A stretch of DNA of 64,000 bases from Gnetum montanum (GCA_015680685.1 MNCI01003927.1:445116-509115), one strand, 5' to 3'; counted from the stretch's first letter, positions 12,808 through 24,935 are shown. Program-made: numbers and translations. The notes: a model not told the origin generated them from the sequence alone.

Positions 12808-13742
12808 TGATGAGACACGATATGCACAAGCCGCGATATCGCATCCCCTGCGATATCATGTACGTAATATCGAGTCGTCCCCTGCGATATCGCGTATGCG
12901 ATATCGAAGTCTGTCACCAAATCTATAAATAATAGGTGGAACTCCCCTCATTTGGAATCATAGGCGTAAAGTAACAAAGATCTGGTGGATTGATCATCCC
13001 AGAGATAGAATATTTTCCATGTGCCCACAGTAGGAGTCCCCCAAATAAACGGTTCTTTATTCGAGCAACTTTGTACCTGAATGCAAGTTGTGTACACCAA
13101 TAAAGACGAGCTTTGTGGATAAAACTTGCAGTGCATGGATAGGTTTATTTAATGTTATTTATTCCTTTCCTAGTAATGCGGCATGAGTACAACTTGGTTA
13201 CGAGCATTGACGAATGTGTATGGCTAGCCAAGGAATCGGCTACTCATTGCGATTAGATTCTCTCATCCTTACCTCCTAGAACGTGGGACAAGTACGACTT
13301 GATTACGAGCATCTACGGATGTGTACGACTAGTCAAGGAATCAGCTGCTTGTCACACTTAGGCTAGTTAGGTACCTCAGTACGACCGCTTTGAGCACGTG
13401 CGTTACGTGTGGTAATCCCAGTAACGATTAGCATTTAGTATCCACAGTTGCACAGTTTAGGGTGTGTACAGCAAGTGGGAATGGATGTTGATGCTAGGAC
13501 TTAGTGCTGTAGTTAGAGTTAGTTTTAGTCTCTCAACCCTTCACCCTTTAGCATAGGAGATAAACTAGAAAAGACCGAAAAAATCATATACCTTGGACCT
13601 ACTTAACCATACACCGTGACAACAACAAGTAAGTCTGGGAAGACAACAATTAATGAACCCTAAGTGTCCCTTGCGGCGTTTAGGCATTTAGTTTGCGGAG
13701 TTCGACTAGATTGTGCGTGCTATGCTTGTTTCATATGGTTGA
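12808..13742 (+). repeat. 5' LTR of A2 (3' end deleted)
   Basis: U3 starts TGATGAGACACGATATG and carries several GCGATATCGC-type palindromes (12,815-12,908) just upstream of a TATA box (TATAAATAA, 12,924). The polyadenylation signal is in CCAATAAAGACGAGC (about 13,098). Alignment with the 3' LTR shows the final ~27 bases, including CTCATCA, are missing here, together with the primer-binding site. Confidence 0.9.
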
Positions 13743-13840
13743 ACATTAGGAAATCTTTCACATCATTGTGAGCCTTAACGAACCTTTGGGTTAATTAGTT
13801 AAGGAAGAACATATATAATGGTGAACAGCACACCAATAAA

Positions 13841-15951
13841 ATGGCTTCTTCTGATAAGGTTAACTCACCTAGGGATAACACAGAAGACAGTTAGCATCAT
13901 ACACATAACCTGGACTAGCCAAGTCCTAAACAGTATACGATAACTTATACTCATCCCGATGAGTATATTCCTGATTACACTTTTACTCTCCATCAGGATG
14001 AATAGTTGCGCTAGAGAGATTTGTTTGGTAATATAGTTTTACCACCAGATCAATCTATTCTGAACATGCTTTTCCATGCCTTGACAGACATTGGCATGCA
14101 GGACTTATTCACTGAATACGTTGCTAGAAGATATCATGTAAGGGATTATCATCCCACTGCTGCCCAACGTATTTGGGACGAAAGGCAGGAGAGCCAACAT
14201 TCATTGTTGAAGGGAAAGGTCCCCCATGTCCTTAGTGAATAGGAGACAAGGAACCCCTTACAATAGGTTTCTTAGAAAATGATGTTCCCCCTCCTCACAG
14301 TGGTGAAGAGATTAGGCATCAGGGCCTCTGATCAACTGTACATGCTACGGGCTCTGATCCCCGTGAACATCAACTGTTCACAATAGGAACAACCACTCAC
14401 ACTAAGGACGGACACTTAGATTGTTACAATGATCAGGGCTGAAGCAGCCAAAGAGAAGGTAAGAAACATCGCCATGGTGATGGATCCCCTTCCTCTTCTC
14501 CTTCATCTCACCATTCACACTCTCCTTCCACATCTGGGTGTAACCATCGTGAGCATAACAGAGAGGGTAAAAGTAAGGAAGATGAAAGACCTTGACAGGA
14601 AGGTCGAGAGGAGTTAGGACAAGGGAAAGGACGTAGGAAGAGTAGGGAACCACCATGAAGACATCACAGATGTCATGACAAAGATGATCATGATGAACCC
14701 CTACTCGCAACCCGAAGCATGGTAGATATCATAGAGGTAGTTAGGATCCCCACAAGGCATCTAAAAGATAGTAGGATCAAGCATTTGGACATAAATAATA
14801 TCCCATGTTTTGAAGGGGGATACAACGCTGATCCTCACCATCATTTACAGGCATTCCATGATGCTTGTGCCTTACAAAATATCGATAATAAGTGGCAGAA
14901 GCTTAAGTTTTTCCCAAGGACACTCACTAAAGAAGCAGAGAGCTGGTATCGGTCCTTAGAACCGAAAACCATTAGGAGGTGGAGTACGATGCTTGAACTG
15001 TTCAACAAAAAATATCAAATGTACTCTAGAGTTTTCAACTTGCGTAAGCAGATCCAAGGCTGGAAACAAGGTGCTTATGAATCCTTGGATACTACCATTG
15101 CCCGTTATTATACACTGCTACATCATTGCCCGGGCCATGGGTACGCTAAGTGGCATCAACTTCGCCACATCGTGGATGGGCTAAGGAATGAAACAAGAAG
15201 AACTCTTGGGACTTACGCCCAAGGGAGACTTTCCCAACTAAGAGCCCATGAAGTTGAAAGTCTGTTGGAACAAGTAGCGCAAGAAGAGGGTGAGCTACGG
15301 AAGAGAGAAAGTGTGGAAAAATACAACCACGATCCCTCCCTTCATAAGAAGGGAGTGAAATTCTGTGATGAGGAGGATGAGTCACCACTCGAAGAGTTGG
15401 TGAATTAGAAAACCTTACCGATCCAAAAGTTAATAACCGAGGCATTAGCTAAGGTAGACCAAATGTGGGATTCCTTAGACTCAAGAATAGAAACAGTCTT
15501 AAAAATCGTAGAAGAGTCTAAGGTTGAACAAGGTAGTGATAAAGGCAAAACCAAGTGGAGAAACTTAATCCCTGCACATAACAAGGGTAAGGGGAAAATT
15601 CCTATCTCCGATGAGGTTGTAAGTTCTAATTCAGACAATGATGGTGGATGTGAGGTTTGCTACTATGACCATCCTAAGGGATGTTGCCCAATTATCTCAC
15701 ATCTGCAGGAGTCTAGGGTGTATGCACTAAATCCAAGACTTAATCAACGACAAACACCCCGAAGGTTACCTTTTCCACAAGGTAATCCAAGGAAATTCCA
15801 CCAACCCTTGACATATTATCCAAGTGGAACGCCTCCACAGCACATTGGACAATACCAGCAGTGGAAATACTCACAATCATGGGGGATGCCACCACCAACA
15901 CATCAATACCCTTACCGGCAGCCCGATCCTTACGGTTATTATGTGCAGTAG
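13841..15951 (+). pseudogene. gag of A2
   Basis: Starts at ATG 13,841 (MASSDKVNSPRDNTEDS). The N-terminal part includes DEYIPDYTFTLHQDE and, at 14,021-14,242, an intact stretch with FGNIVLPPDQSILNMLFHAL. After a shift, an Arg/His/Ser-rich linker (14,400-14,620) leads to the main capsid-type domain (14,719-15,408; ...FFPRTLTKEAESWYRSLE..., then GHGYAKWHQLRHIVDGL). A single TAG at 15,406 separates this from an in-frame C-terminal part (15,409-15,951) with a Cys-rich segment and a Pro/Tyr/Gln-rich tail. No canonical CCHC knuckle is visible. It is the best gag of family A, with few breaks, so A2 is younger than A1. Confidence 0.85.
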
Positions 15952-16354
15952 CTAGTTTCTCTAGGTGACTCTATGGGTCACACTACCCCCCAACGTCACT
16001 ACTAAGTTTAGGAGTACTTCAGGAGGACTCCTTCTCCTTCGGGAGATATCTCACATTCATTCCATCCTCTAACTCCACCCGCACCTCTTCCACCTGTAGT
16101 TCCCATACAACCTGTTCCAACAATGTAGGGGGAATTGCCTACCCAATCGCAACAACGTAACGCTGCGAGAGCTATAAATATTCAGCATGTAAATATCCAA
16201 CCGGGTGCTAGTTCTAATGACAACTGTACAAAGAATAGATCCTTTTTCAGAATTAGGAGCCCAAAAAAAATCTCATAACAACAAGCGGATGGGTACATGT
16301 ATAGGCCTCTAACCACTAATGCTTCGGAGAACCCTTCAGTCCAACAGAGCGTAA

Positions 16355-17118
16355 CGCATACGGTTATGTTAACACATACCGTAACTGACTGGATCAAGAT
16401 AGGCCACCTCTCTAGGAAACTAACTGACCCTGGGAGTCCCTTTATTTATTTGTAAATCACTGGAAATACACCACATCGAGCTCTTCTTAACTCAGGTTCC
16501 GGAGTCAACTTAATTTCACAAGAGATGTATCAAGCCTGGAACCTGCCCTAACTTAAGAAGAGCATCCAACTAGAGCTGGTAGACCAGTCCATCACCATTC
16601 CCTTAGGATTGGTGGAGGATGTTATTACCATTGTGTTTGGTTGATCCTACCTAGCTAACTTTCTGGTGATCGAAGTGAACAACAATGAAGGGGACTTCCC
16701 AATTATAATGGGAAGGGCATGGCTAAGTACAGTAGATGCATCCCTTAGGATCCGCGATCTTTCCTTGGAAATCTCTAAGATAAACATATGTGGAAAGATT
16801 GAGAAGAAGATAGTTCCATGCATCACATACAGTGATTCATTAGGTGATGACATGGAGGATGTGTCTCCATGTAATAGGTGTGCCCAAGAAACTCTGCAAC
16901 AAAGATGCCTGTATGTAGCAACCACACAAGAAGTAGTAGACACCCCATGGTTGACAGCTACTCTTAGGAGCAGAAAAATATGCATGGAACAAACTGAGAA
17001 AACTCATGCCAACAACTGTGGCATAGATACATTGGAACATGAGAATTTCCAACTTCTACCCCTCAACTTAAGATCATCAATCGGGAGAAGTTGGGCACTT
17101 CTAAGAAATTCAAACTGA
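16355..17118 (+). pseudogene. protease domain of A2 and downstream linker
   Basis: The catalytic region reads LLNSGSGVNLISQEMY (about 16,475-16,520), so the Asp of DLGS/DSGS has become Asn. The C-terminal block IIMGRAWLST (16,700-16,735) is intact, followed by RDLSLEIS and a Cys-rich linker up to TGA near 17,116. In A1 the reading continues here into RT. In A2 the sequence jumps at about 17,115 to the 3' non-coding region. Confidence 0.75.
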
Positions 17119-18483
17119 CGCTCATTATTTCGCATCTCTCCCTTACAACTCAGTCATGGGGGAGATGGCCACCTATGCTAATCATATGGGGCCCTCAGTT
17201 CTTTTTCAGTTTTTGTTTTACATGTTTTTTTTTTACAAATTTCATTAACTTTTCTTGTTTTTGTTTTACAACATCATTATACTTTTCTATTTTTTGTGTG
17301 AGTGTGTATGTGTATCCACCCTGTAAGTTCATCACCCAATAATTATTCAGACCGATGGGATGAACTGTTTTTCATTAATTGCTAATGTTTGGTTTTTACC
17401 TTTAAGTTACAATGTTGATACTAAGGTATGTCTCTTTTGATATGGTAGGTAATGAGATCACTTCATCCATCCATCCACCAATTTCTATGGTTTCTCTTGG
17501 CTTGGAAATGGACAGTCCCCTTCTAATAAGAACTATAACGAATCAGTGACTGGGTATTTCTCAAACTAAGGAAGGACTCAAGGATTGCAAAGGGTGTGAC
17601 TTCAAGGGAACTCGATGCTTTTGTGTTGGTCATTCTCTTGGGTTCTTGGGTGTTTCCTTCTTGAGTTTTCTTACCATTTCGATGTTACCCATTCTTTGGA
17701 AGTTGAGACAATAAAAATAAAGAAGTCTTTGCATGGTGTGGTCCCCATGCATAAAAACACAAAACACAAAAAAAAAAAAAAACAACCAAAGTGAGGATTC
17801 AAAGCACACCCCTTAGAAGAAATAAAATTTGGGCTGCAAGCACTGGTTATGGAACTAAAGTGTTCCCTCTAACTAAGGCCCTTCTCGCTTCCCGCAATCT
17901 CCTTTGTTTCATCGGAATGGTGGCGGCTCTTTGAAGATGCATCCTCGTTATCCAAGTGGATGGTTTAATCGAATGCATTGATGCAAAGTCGAAGTGGTTG
18001 GTTTGAGACCGGAGTTGGAATGAGACTTGCCAAGTCACATTAACCATAAAACACACAAGGGGCTGTACACCACCTTGTTCTTGGGATTCCTTTCCACTTC
18101 CCTTCTCTTCATCCTTCTCTCCATTATTCACCTCATTGCCAGTTGTATCATTAGTGTATATATTTTGGTTGATGCATTGTTTTCTTTTTGATAAGTTCTT
18201 GCAGTTAAGACTTTAACTCTTGTTTCAAAAGACATTCCCAGAGCCTACGGACTCTTTGAATGTGGTTTTGTCGGGGCATTAACGACATGAGCCTGCTTTG
18301 GGGAGCACCCACTGGCATTCCTGTTTGGAACATTAGTTATCTTCTTTTCCCTAAAATTTTTCAATTAGTTATTATTTTGTTCATTCCCATCTTGACATCC
18401 ACTTCACTGTTGTTTTTGGTTGTTCCTTTTTCTCTATCTTTCTTACTCCTTTCCCTTCTTCATTCTACCACTACCGGAGGTTC
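17119..18483 (+). other. 3' non-coding region of A2
   Basis: Pyrimidine-rich stretches (17,190-17,290), then blocks shared with A1, A3 and A5: AATGTTTGGTTTTTACCTT (17,383), the ATTCAAAGCACACCCCTTAG block (17,800) and the ATGAGCCTGCTTTGGGGAGC block (18,286). No gene recognised. Confidence 0.65.
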
Positions 18484-18933
18484 GTGATTAGTCATGGGGG
18501 TACGAGGCCTGATTTTTTCAATTTTTCTCCTAAGCCCCGAATTTTTTCGTTTCTCTTCCTAACCCCTACACCTTCGGTAGTCATCATCTACATCTTCCCA
18601 GGTCCATATCAACCATACCACAACCTAGACAATGGACTTACACCGAAGCAAGGTATTAATTACTTAATAATTCAATTACCCTTGCTAATATATGATTGTG
18701 TTGTGGGTGCAGATGGCAATCATACAACAATGAAATGGATTTGGAGAAAACACTTGGAATGGAGCAGAGCTGAAACGGCTATGCAAGGAGCAAGATTGAT
18801 GATGCGCTTACGGATGGACAACGGAAGGCACAATCTAGGCGTTGGTAGCAGCAAGACTCTTCTCTCTTCTTCTCTTCACTTCTCTCTCTCTCTTTCTCTC
18901 TCAATTGCCAACAAAGGCCTAATGTCATTGTAA
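18484..18933 (+). CDS. conserved unrecognised ORF block near the 3' end of family A copies
   Basis: An open stretch of about 149 codons. The part from QGINYLIIQLPLLIYDCVVG to GRHNLGVGSS (about 18,650-18,850) is matched in frame in A5 (61,905-62,115, minus strand: RQGIKYNVIYLPSLICDY... GKHNLGINSN) and, broken by stops, in A3 (41,605-41,800). It ends in a (TC)n-rich tract at 18,870-18,900. I do not recognise a domain. Conservation may simply reflect shared descent of recent copies, so coding status is unproven. It lies where A1 has its third ORF, but the sequence is unrelated to my eye. Confidence 0.3.
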   Translation: MISHGGTRPDFFNFSPKPRIFSFLFLTPTPSVVIIYIFPGPYQPYHNLDNGLTPKQGINYLIIQLPLLIYDCVVGADGNHTTMKWIWRKHLEWSRAETAMQGARLMMRLRMDNGRHNLGVGSSKTLLSSSLHFSLSLSLSIANKGLMSL

Positions 18934-19097
18934 TAAGGTGTTCACCCTTGTTGTCATGAACACCAGTCTTGTCAAGTCTTGTAATAATGAACCGTTCACA
19001 TGTCATTCCATTAGTTCCATTTCCCTCAATAATCCCATACCTACCTGATATCATTGTAAGGAACTCAAGGATGAGTTTTCATTTAGTCATGGGGGTA

Positions 19098-20098
19098 TGA
19101 TGAGACGCGATATGCACAAGCCGCAATATCACGTACGCGATATCGCGGCCGCCGCGATATCGCATCCCCTGTGATATCATGTACGCGATATCGCATCGTC
19201 CCCTACGATATCGCTTACATGATATCGCGGTCCGCTGCCAAATCTATAAATAAGAGGTGGTACTCCCCTCATTTGGAATCAAAGGTGTAAAGTAGCGAAG
19301 CTCTGGTGGATTGATCACCCTAGAGATAGAATATTTTTCATGTGCCCGCAGTAGGAGTCCCCCAAGTGAATGGTTCTTTATTCGAGCAGCTTTGTACCTA
19401 AATGCAAGTTGTGTATGGCAATAAAGACAAGCTTTGTGGATAAACCTTGCAGTGCATAGATAGGTTTATTTAATGTTATTTATTGCTTTCCTAGTAACGC
19501 GGAATGAGTACGACTTGGTTACGAGCATTGACGAATGTGTACGACTAGCCAAGGAATCAGCTACTCATCGCGATTAGATTCTCTCACCCTTACCTCCTAG
19601 AACGTGGGATAAGTATGACTTGATTGCGAGCATTTCTGGATGTGTACAGCTAGTCAAGGAATCAGCTTCTTGTCACACTTAGGTGAGTTAGGTGCCTCAG
19701 TACGACCACTTCAAGCACGTGCATTACGTGTGGTAATCCTAGTAACGATTAGCATTTGGTAGCCACAGTTGCACGGTTCAGGGTGTGTACGACAAGTGGG
19801 AATAGATGCTGATGATAGGACTTAGTGCTATAGTTAGAGTTAGTTTTAGTCTCTCAACCCTTCACCCTTTAGCACAGGAGATAAACCAGAAAAGGCCAAA
19901 AAATCATATACCTCGGACTTACTTAACCATACACCGTGACAACAACAAGTAAGTCTGGGAAGACAATGATTAATTAACCCCAAGTATTCCTTGTGGCGTT
20001 TAGGCATTTAGTCTACGGAGTTCAACCGGATCATGCATGCTACGCTCGTTTCGTATGGTTGAGTGTAGGGGTACCTCGCCACTCATCAATAGCTATAG
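19098..20098 (+). repeat. 3' LTR of A2
   Basis: The LTR has 1,001 bases, TGATGAGACGCG to CACTCATCA, preceded by CATGGGGGTA. U3 has the richest palindrome array in the window (19,105-19,230; several GCGATATCGC or one-base variants) ending 15 bases before the TATA box TATAAATAAG (19,245). The polyadenylation signal is in GGCAATAAAGACAAGC (about 19,420). Confidence 0.95.
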
Positions 20099-20103
20099 GG
20101 TTG

Positions 20104-21739
20104 GTATTAGCCATAATGTAGCCCAACATTTAGAAACTTACATGCCTGAGGGTTTTTAACCTAACAATTAATCTTGTTATATATGAGGGTTGGCCTAAAC
20201 TAGTGATGTATTACATCAAATAGTTCTTGATGACTATTTCAAGTTACTATCAACCTTGTAATTATCCTAATGTTTGATGGAAATACCACAATTAAGAGAA
20301 AATCAAACATCTATGAGTAACTTATTCATTTTATGGTTAACTATAAGTTAATGTTTACTTGGATAAACATTCTATATATATTAATAATATATTTTGCAAT
20401 ATGGATCCCATCCTCGAATCATGTTTTAGGGACCTTCTAAGTGAATTTCCTCTACTATGAATGTGTTTTAACCCTTTCTATATGTGTTTCATGTAGGTTT
20501 AGCAAGAAACTTTAGACATGATCCAGATGGATCTAGAAGAAGAATCAACATTGGATAAAATATTATCTTTTAATGTATTTCATATTATGTTTTGACCATT
20601 CTATGGTTTTGCAATTTTAACCATGAATAAGGAATTTTTGTTGAACTTTGATTTATGTTGTAATGAGGCCTATGTGGGTATTAATGAGTCACATGAATTT
20701 TAAATGGTTCCTAAATTATTAAGTTTTAATGTATTTATATGATTATATGATTTTATAATTCTTTAAGTTGCTCAAGGATTTATTAAGTGATTGAGATTTA
20801 TTTATCATGCCCCTTTATGAAATTTTATAATTTATCTATAGTTAATTTCAGGATGTGACTCTTGAATGCAATGAAGGAAAATACTTTAGTTATCTTTAAT
20901 TACTCTTAATAATACAAAAATATCATTTGTAAAATGGATATTAATAGTTTAGCATTGAACAATAGGTAGAAATAAACCTTTGATATTATCTTCAAAGAGA
21001 TGTACTTTAAAATATAACGAAAAGTTTCAATAGTAGGAATAAAAAGATGAGAAGTAAAAGGACAATGCTTCCTTGCTAATCTTGGATATTAATAATTGGA
21101 GAAAAACTCTTCTTAATGCATATATTAGTACTAGAATTTAAAAAATAACTTTCTAACATGAGAGATAAAAGAGTAACTTAGGCTTAACTTTTGCAACATA
21201 GCCAACATAAAAGGTTATTCTGTCTTATCATATGTTTTTGCATAATCTAGTTTAAGTAGGATAATATTTTGATGAGTATTCACAGTCAAAGTCATGGTCT
21301 TTTCATCTATAAAAAAATTATTTAAAATAAATCTACTTGAAACAAAACCTATTTTTTCTTCTTTAATTAACTGGGGAAAATACTTTCAAACTTTTAAAGA
21401 AAGAGTCTTAATCATAATCTTATAGCATTTAACAAAGTAATGGTATGTCGATTAGAGATTTTAAATTTATTATCTAACTTTCAAATGAATTCAATCACAC
21501 CCTAATTAATCATTAGGCTAACATAACATTTAGAAAGATCTTCCATATACATGTTGAAAAAAATCTGTAGCAACATCTTTTTAAATTTCTTTATGAAATT
21601 CATAGGGTAAATCCTCTAGGCCAAAAGATTCATCAGTTTCTATGGTAAGTAGAGTTTCTATCACATCCATAGCTTATACCCCTAGGTTATAATCCAAATT
21701 AGTAGACTAAATCACAAAGATAGGTAGAGTAGTTACTTG
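20104..21739. other. AT-rich host DNA, nothing recognised
   Basis: Stop-dense in all frames; no LTR ends, tandem repeats or RNA genes noted. Confidence 0.5.
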
Positions 21740-22790
21740 CAAATGGCTTCATGTGGGAATTCACTTTACCTTGTGTAGTTCTAGTAGTGCTTATGCCAAA
21801 GAAGAACAATGATGAATGGAGGATGTGCATTAATTCTAGGTAGTGAATAGAATAATAGTGAGGTATAGGTTTTTTATTCCAAGGATGGATGATATCCTTG
21901 ATGTTCTTACCAATGCATAGGATTTTAGGAAAACTAATTTAAAGAGTGATTAGCATTAAATTTTAATTAGCATTGGTGATGAATGAAAGATAAATTTTAA
22001 AATACTAGATGGGTTGTCTGAGTCGGTTGTGATGCCATTTGAGCTCATGAACGCACCTACTACATTCATGAGGTGGATGCATGATGTAATTAAAAAATTG
22101 ATTAGTAAGTGTTGTATTATCTTCTTTGACAATATTTTTATGTATAGCTCTAATGAGAGAAGTGCTTGAATCACTTGAGGAAAGTGTTTCTAAAATTGGA
22201 GAAGGTACATTTCATGATCAATGTAAAGAAATGCCATTTATTTAGGAGAAAAATCACATACCTAGAACATGTAGTCTCTAAAAACCAAGTTTGGATGGAA
22301 GCTACCAAGGTGAGAGCTATTAGAGATTGGCCAACTCCTAAGAATGTTGGGAAGGTAAGATAATTCATTGATTTAGTAGGTTTTTATCAAAGGTTCATCA
22401 AAAATTTTAGTAATATTTCTTACCCTATGTTTTCTTTGATAAAGAAGAATAAATATTTCTAGTGGGGTGATTAAATAGAAATAACCTTTGACTTTTTAAG
22501 GGAAAAAATAACCATTGAATTGATGCTTGTAATTCAAAATTTTTAAAAGCTTTTTTAGGTAGAGGTGGATGCAAGTGAACTTGCCATTAGTGGGGTACTT
22601 TCACAAGAAGGTAGACTTATTACTTTATTTTCACAAAATTTGAATGAGTCAAGGCAAAAATATAGCATATATGAGAAGGAGTTGTAAGCTACTCTTCAAG
22701 CAATCAAGCATTGAATGCATTACTTGTTGTCTAAGGAGTTCACCTTGATAATAAAACACAAAGTACTTTAATGATTTATGATATTTTATT
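21740..22790 (+). pseudogene. Ty3/gypsy RT-RNase H fossil of a different lineage
   Basis: RT blocks in order are LMPKKNNDEWRMCINSR (about 21,790), RMDDILDVL (21,885), MPFELMNAPTTFMRWMHDVI (about 22,033), the catalytic site as FFDNIF instead of YxDDIL (22,125) and KCHLFRRKITYLEHVVS (22,225). WPTPKNVGKVR and GFYQRFIKNFS (about 22,330-22,410) lead to RNase H with VEVDASELAISGVLSQ (22,560) and YEKEL (22,670). The pattern is of the chromovirus type, unlike family A. No gag, integrase or LTR was found around it; it is an old truncated piece. Confidence 0.8.
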
Positions 22791-24001
22791 GGGTTATGTA
22801 TTTTTTTATATGTTTTAATGATTCAATTTATATGATTGACATTGATGTTTGATCCCTTCATGAGCTAAGCATAGGTTGGAGGTGTAGGGGTAGGGTGTTA
22901 TAGCTTGGTGATGTGACGGTGAGGTGAGATATAGGATAATGAAAATAAGATTGAAATTTTATTTACATATACTAAGAACCTTTAGATTTATTAGATCAAA
23001 TTTAGAAGCCCTTTATAAAATTTTTTAAAAAATTATAACTTACTATTGTCTACTAGAATCCAAACTAGGACATAGGGTTACCAATCCAAGACTCTAAACA
23101 CTGAGATAACATCTTATAATAAGATAATATGGTGTTTTAATTTTAATTATGCATTTTATTTTGAAATTTTCATGAAAATTTCTCACACTTAGGGTCTAAG
23201 ATCTTACACTTTAAATTATTATACCCAACATGACCTAAAAGTAACATTGTTGATAAAAAGTAGAATTTTGGGAACTTGCTTGGAAATGATGTGTTATAGT
23301 ACAAAGTTAATTCTGATGGGTAGAAAATTAATTCTACATTTAGATAAAATGGCTAATATGTATTTACCACATTGAATAATGACCATGAATTTACATTCAT
23401 ACTTACATTGAAGGTTCTAAGCAAAGCTATGTAATGATGCTTAGAATTCAACAATGATATCACTATAGGTTATGGGTCATGTCTAATGTGTTATAATGCT
23501 AAAAATGAAAAGAACTAAAAAGATGTATGGATTGAGAATTAAGTTTGATGTAAATTCAAGACCAAATATGGATAATGGTTTAGGATATGAATTTAAAAAT
23601 AATAGAATTTAACATGTGATTTTATGTATAATGAATTAAGTCTCCTACCATTGAATGATCATTTTATATTTTTTATGAGATGCTTGTAATTACACTTTAT
23701 AAGATGTGATATGTCTAGTTTTGTCAAAGGTTGGTAGTGAAATAAGGTTTCCCTAAGCTTATTGTGGTACTAATTTTAGCTTCTCTAAAGTAGATTTGAC
23801 TTATCACAAGTTGCTAGGAGGTCATGGTTTACAATGTCATAGATCACAATCTTTGACAATAAGTTGTGATGGTTGACCATAGGTTGTGATTAAGCCATGT
23901 TGTTATACCATAAGATAGCCACAAGTTATGGCTTGATATAAACAAAGAGAAAATGAACTCTTTATAGATCATGAGCTAGTCATAAATTTTGATTAGGTTA
24001 T
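22791..24001. other. AT-rich host DNA with dispersed TTGTGAT/CATGGTT words
   Basis: No gene. The last 200 bases (23,800-23,960) hold repeated variants of ACCATxxGTTGTGAT and its complement (for example GACCATAGGTTGTGAT near 23,875). The same word family continues on the far side of A3 at 42,845-43,040. Confidence 0.5.
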
Positions 24002-24791
24002 TGATGAGCCACGATATCATGTACGGGATATCGCGTCCACCCCCGCGATATCGTGGCCCTCCGCAATTTCTATAAATAAGAGGTGGCTTTCCCTTGTTTA
24101 GACATATAGACTTAGACCCTTAGCCAAACTATAGCAGTTTTGCCATTCCAAAGTTAGAATAATTTCCATGTGCCCATAGTAGGAGTCTTAAAGTGAACGG
24201 ATCTTTATTCGAGCAAATTGTACCTGAGCACACATTTGTGTATGGAAATAAAGATGAACTTTCTGATAAACCTTGCAGCATATGGACTAAGCTAAATAGT
24301 AATTAATTACTATTAATGTTTAAGTACTTTCCTAGATAATTAATCTCTCTCAACCCTTTACTCTCCTAGTTAAGTGCACTCAGTACGAGCATGTTTATAG
24401 CACTTGGTAATGCAGTAACGATTAGCGTTTGGTAATCCCAGTAGCATTACACTAGTTCAGGATGTGTACGGCAAGTGGGAATGGATACTGGTGTTAGGAT
24501 CAATTAGAACTTAGTTAGTGAATAGTTAATATAAGTTAGTCACTTAGTTCTCTCCACCTCGCCCTATTAGCATAATGACATTAAAAAGATAAAATATATA
24601 AAAATCATATACCTCAAGCTTACTTAACCATACAACTGTGAAAATACAAGTAAGTTTGGGAAGACAACGATTGATTAACCTTAACTGTTCCATTAAGGTG
24701 CGTAAGCACTTAGTCCTTGTTGTTTGACTAGATTGCACATGAAACGCTCATATTCGTATGGTTGAGTGTAAGGGCACCTTGCCACTCATCA
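24002..24791 (+). repeat. 5' LTR of A3
   Basis: 790 bases. U3 palindromes at 24,010-24,063 (GATATCGCG, CGCGATATCG), TATA box TATAAATAAG at 24,071, polyadenylation signal in GAAATAAAGATG (about 24,248), end CCACTCATCA. Confidence 0.95.
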
Positions 24792-24792
24792 T

Positions 24793-24810
24793 TGGCACCG
24801 TAGTCAGGGA
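24793..24810 (+). promoter_or_regulatory. primer-binding site, tRNA-Asp type
   Basis: TGGCACCGTAGTCAGGGA lies two bases from the LTR end. Known: Athila-type elements use TGGCGCCGTTGCCGGGGA, complementary to the 3' end of tRNA-Asp. Most positions match; the differences fit decay. Confidence 0.75.
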
Positions 24811-24935
24811 CTTAGTTGTTTGTGCACTACGTAGAACATAGGAAATCATCCATATCATTGGGAAGCTAGAATGAATCCGTAGGTTGATCAAAGAAAAAAT
24901 AAGACAATGGTAAATCACACACTGAATAAGAGAAA

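Larger units (their letters stand above)
12808..20098 (+). mobile_element. Athila-like LTR retrotransposon, copy A2 (gag-protease only)
   Basis: It is bounded by LTRs with ends TGATGAG and CTCATCA and flanked by a one-mismatch 5-bp target-site duplication (GTAGC at 12,803-12,807; ATAGC at 20,099-20,103). The interior runs gag, protease, then directly into the 3' non-coding region: RT, RNase H, integrase and the third ORF of A1 are absent. The 5' LTR/primer-site junction is also deleted. It is therefore a non-autonomous, now immobile copy. Confidence 0.92.

Noticed and set aside
12815-12908. CRISPR-like array of short repeats in family A LTRs
   Set aside because: Plant LTR context, irregular spacing, palindromic 10-mers rather than repeat-spacer units.
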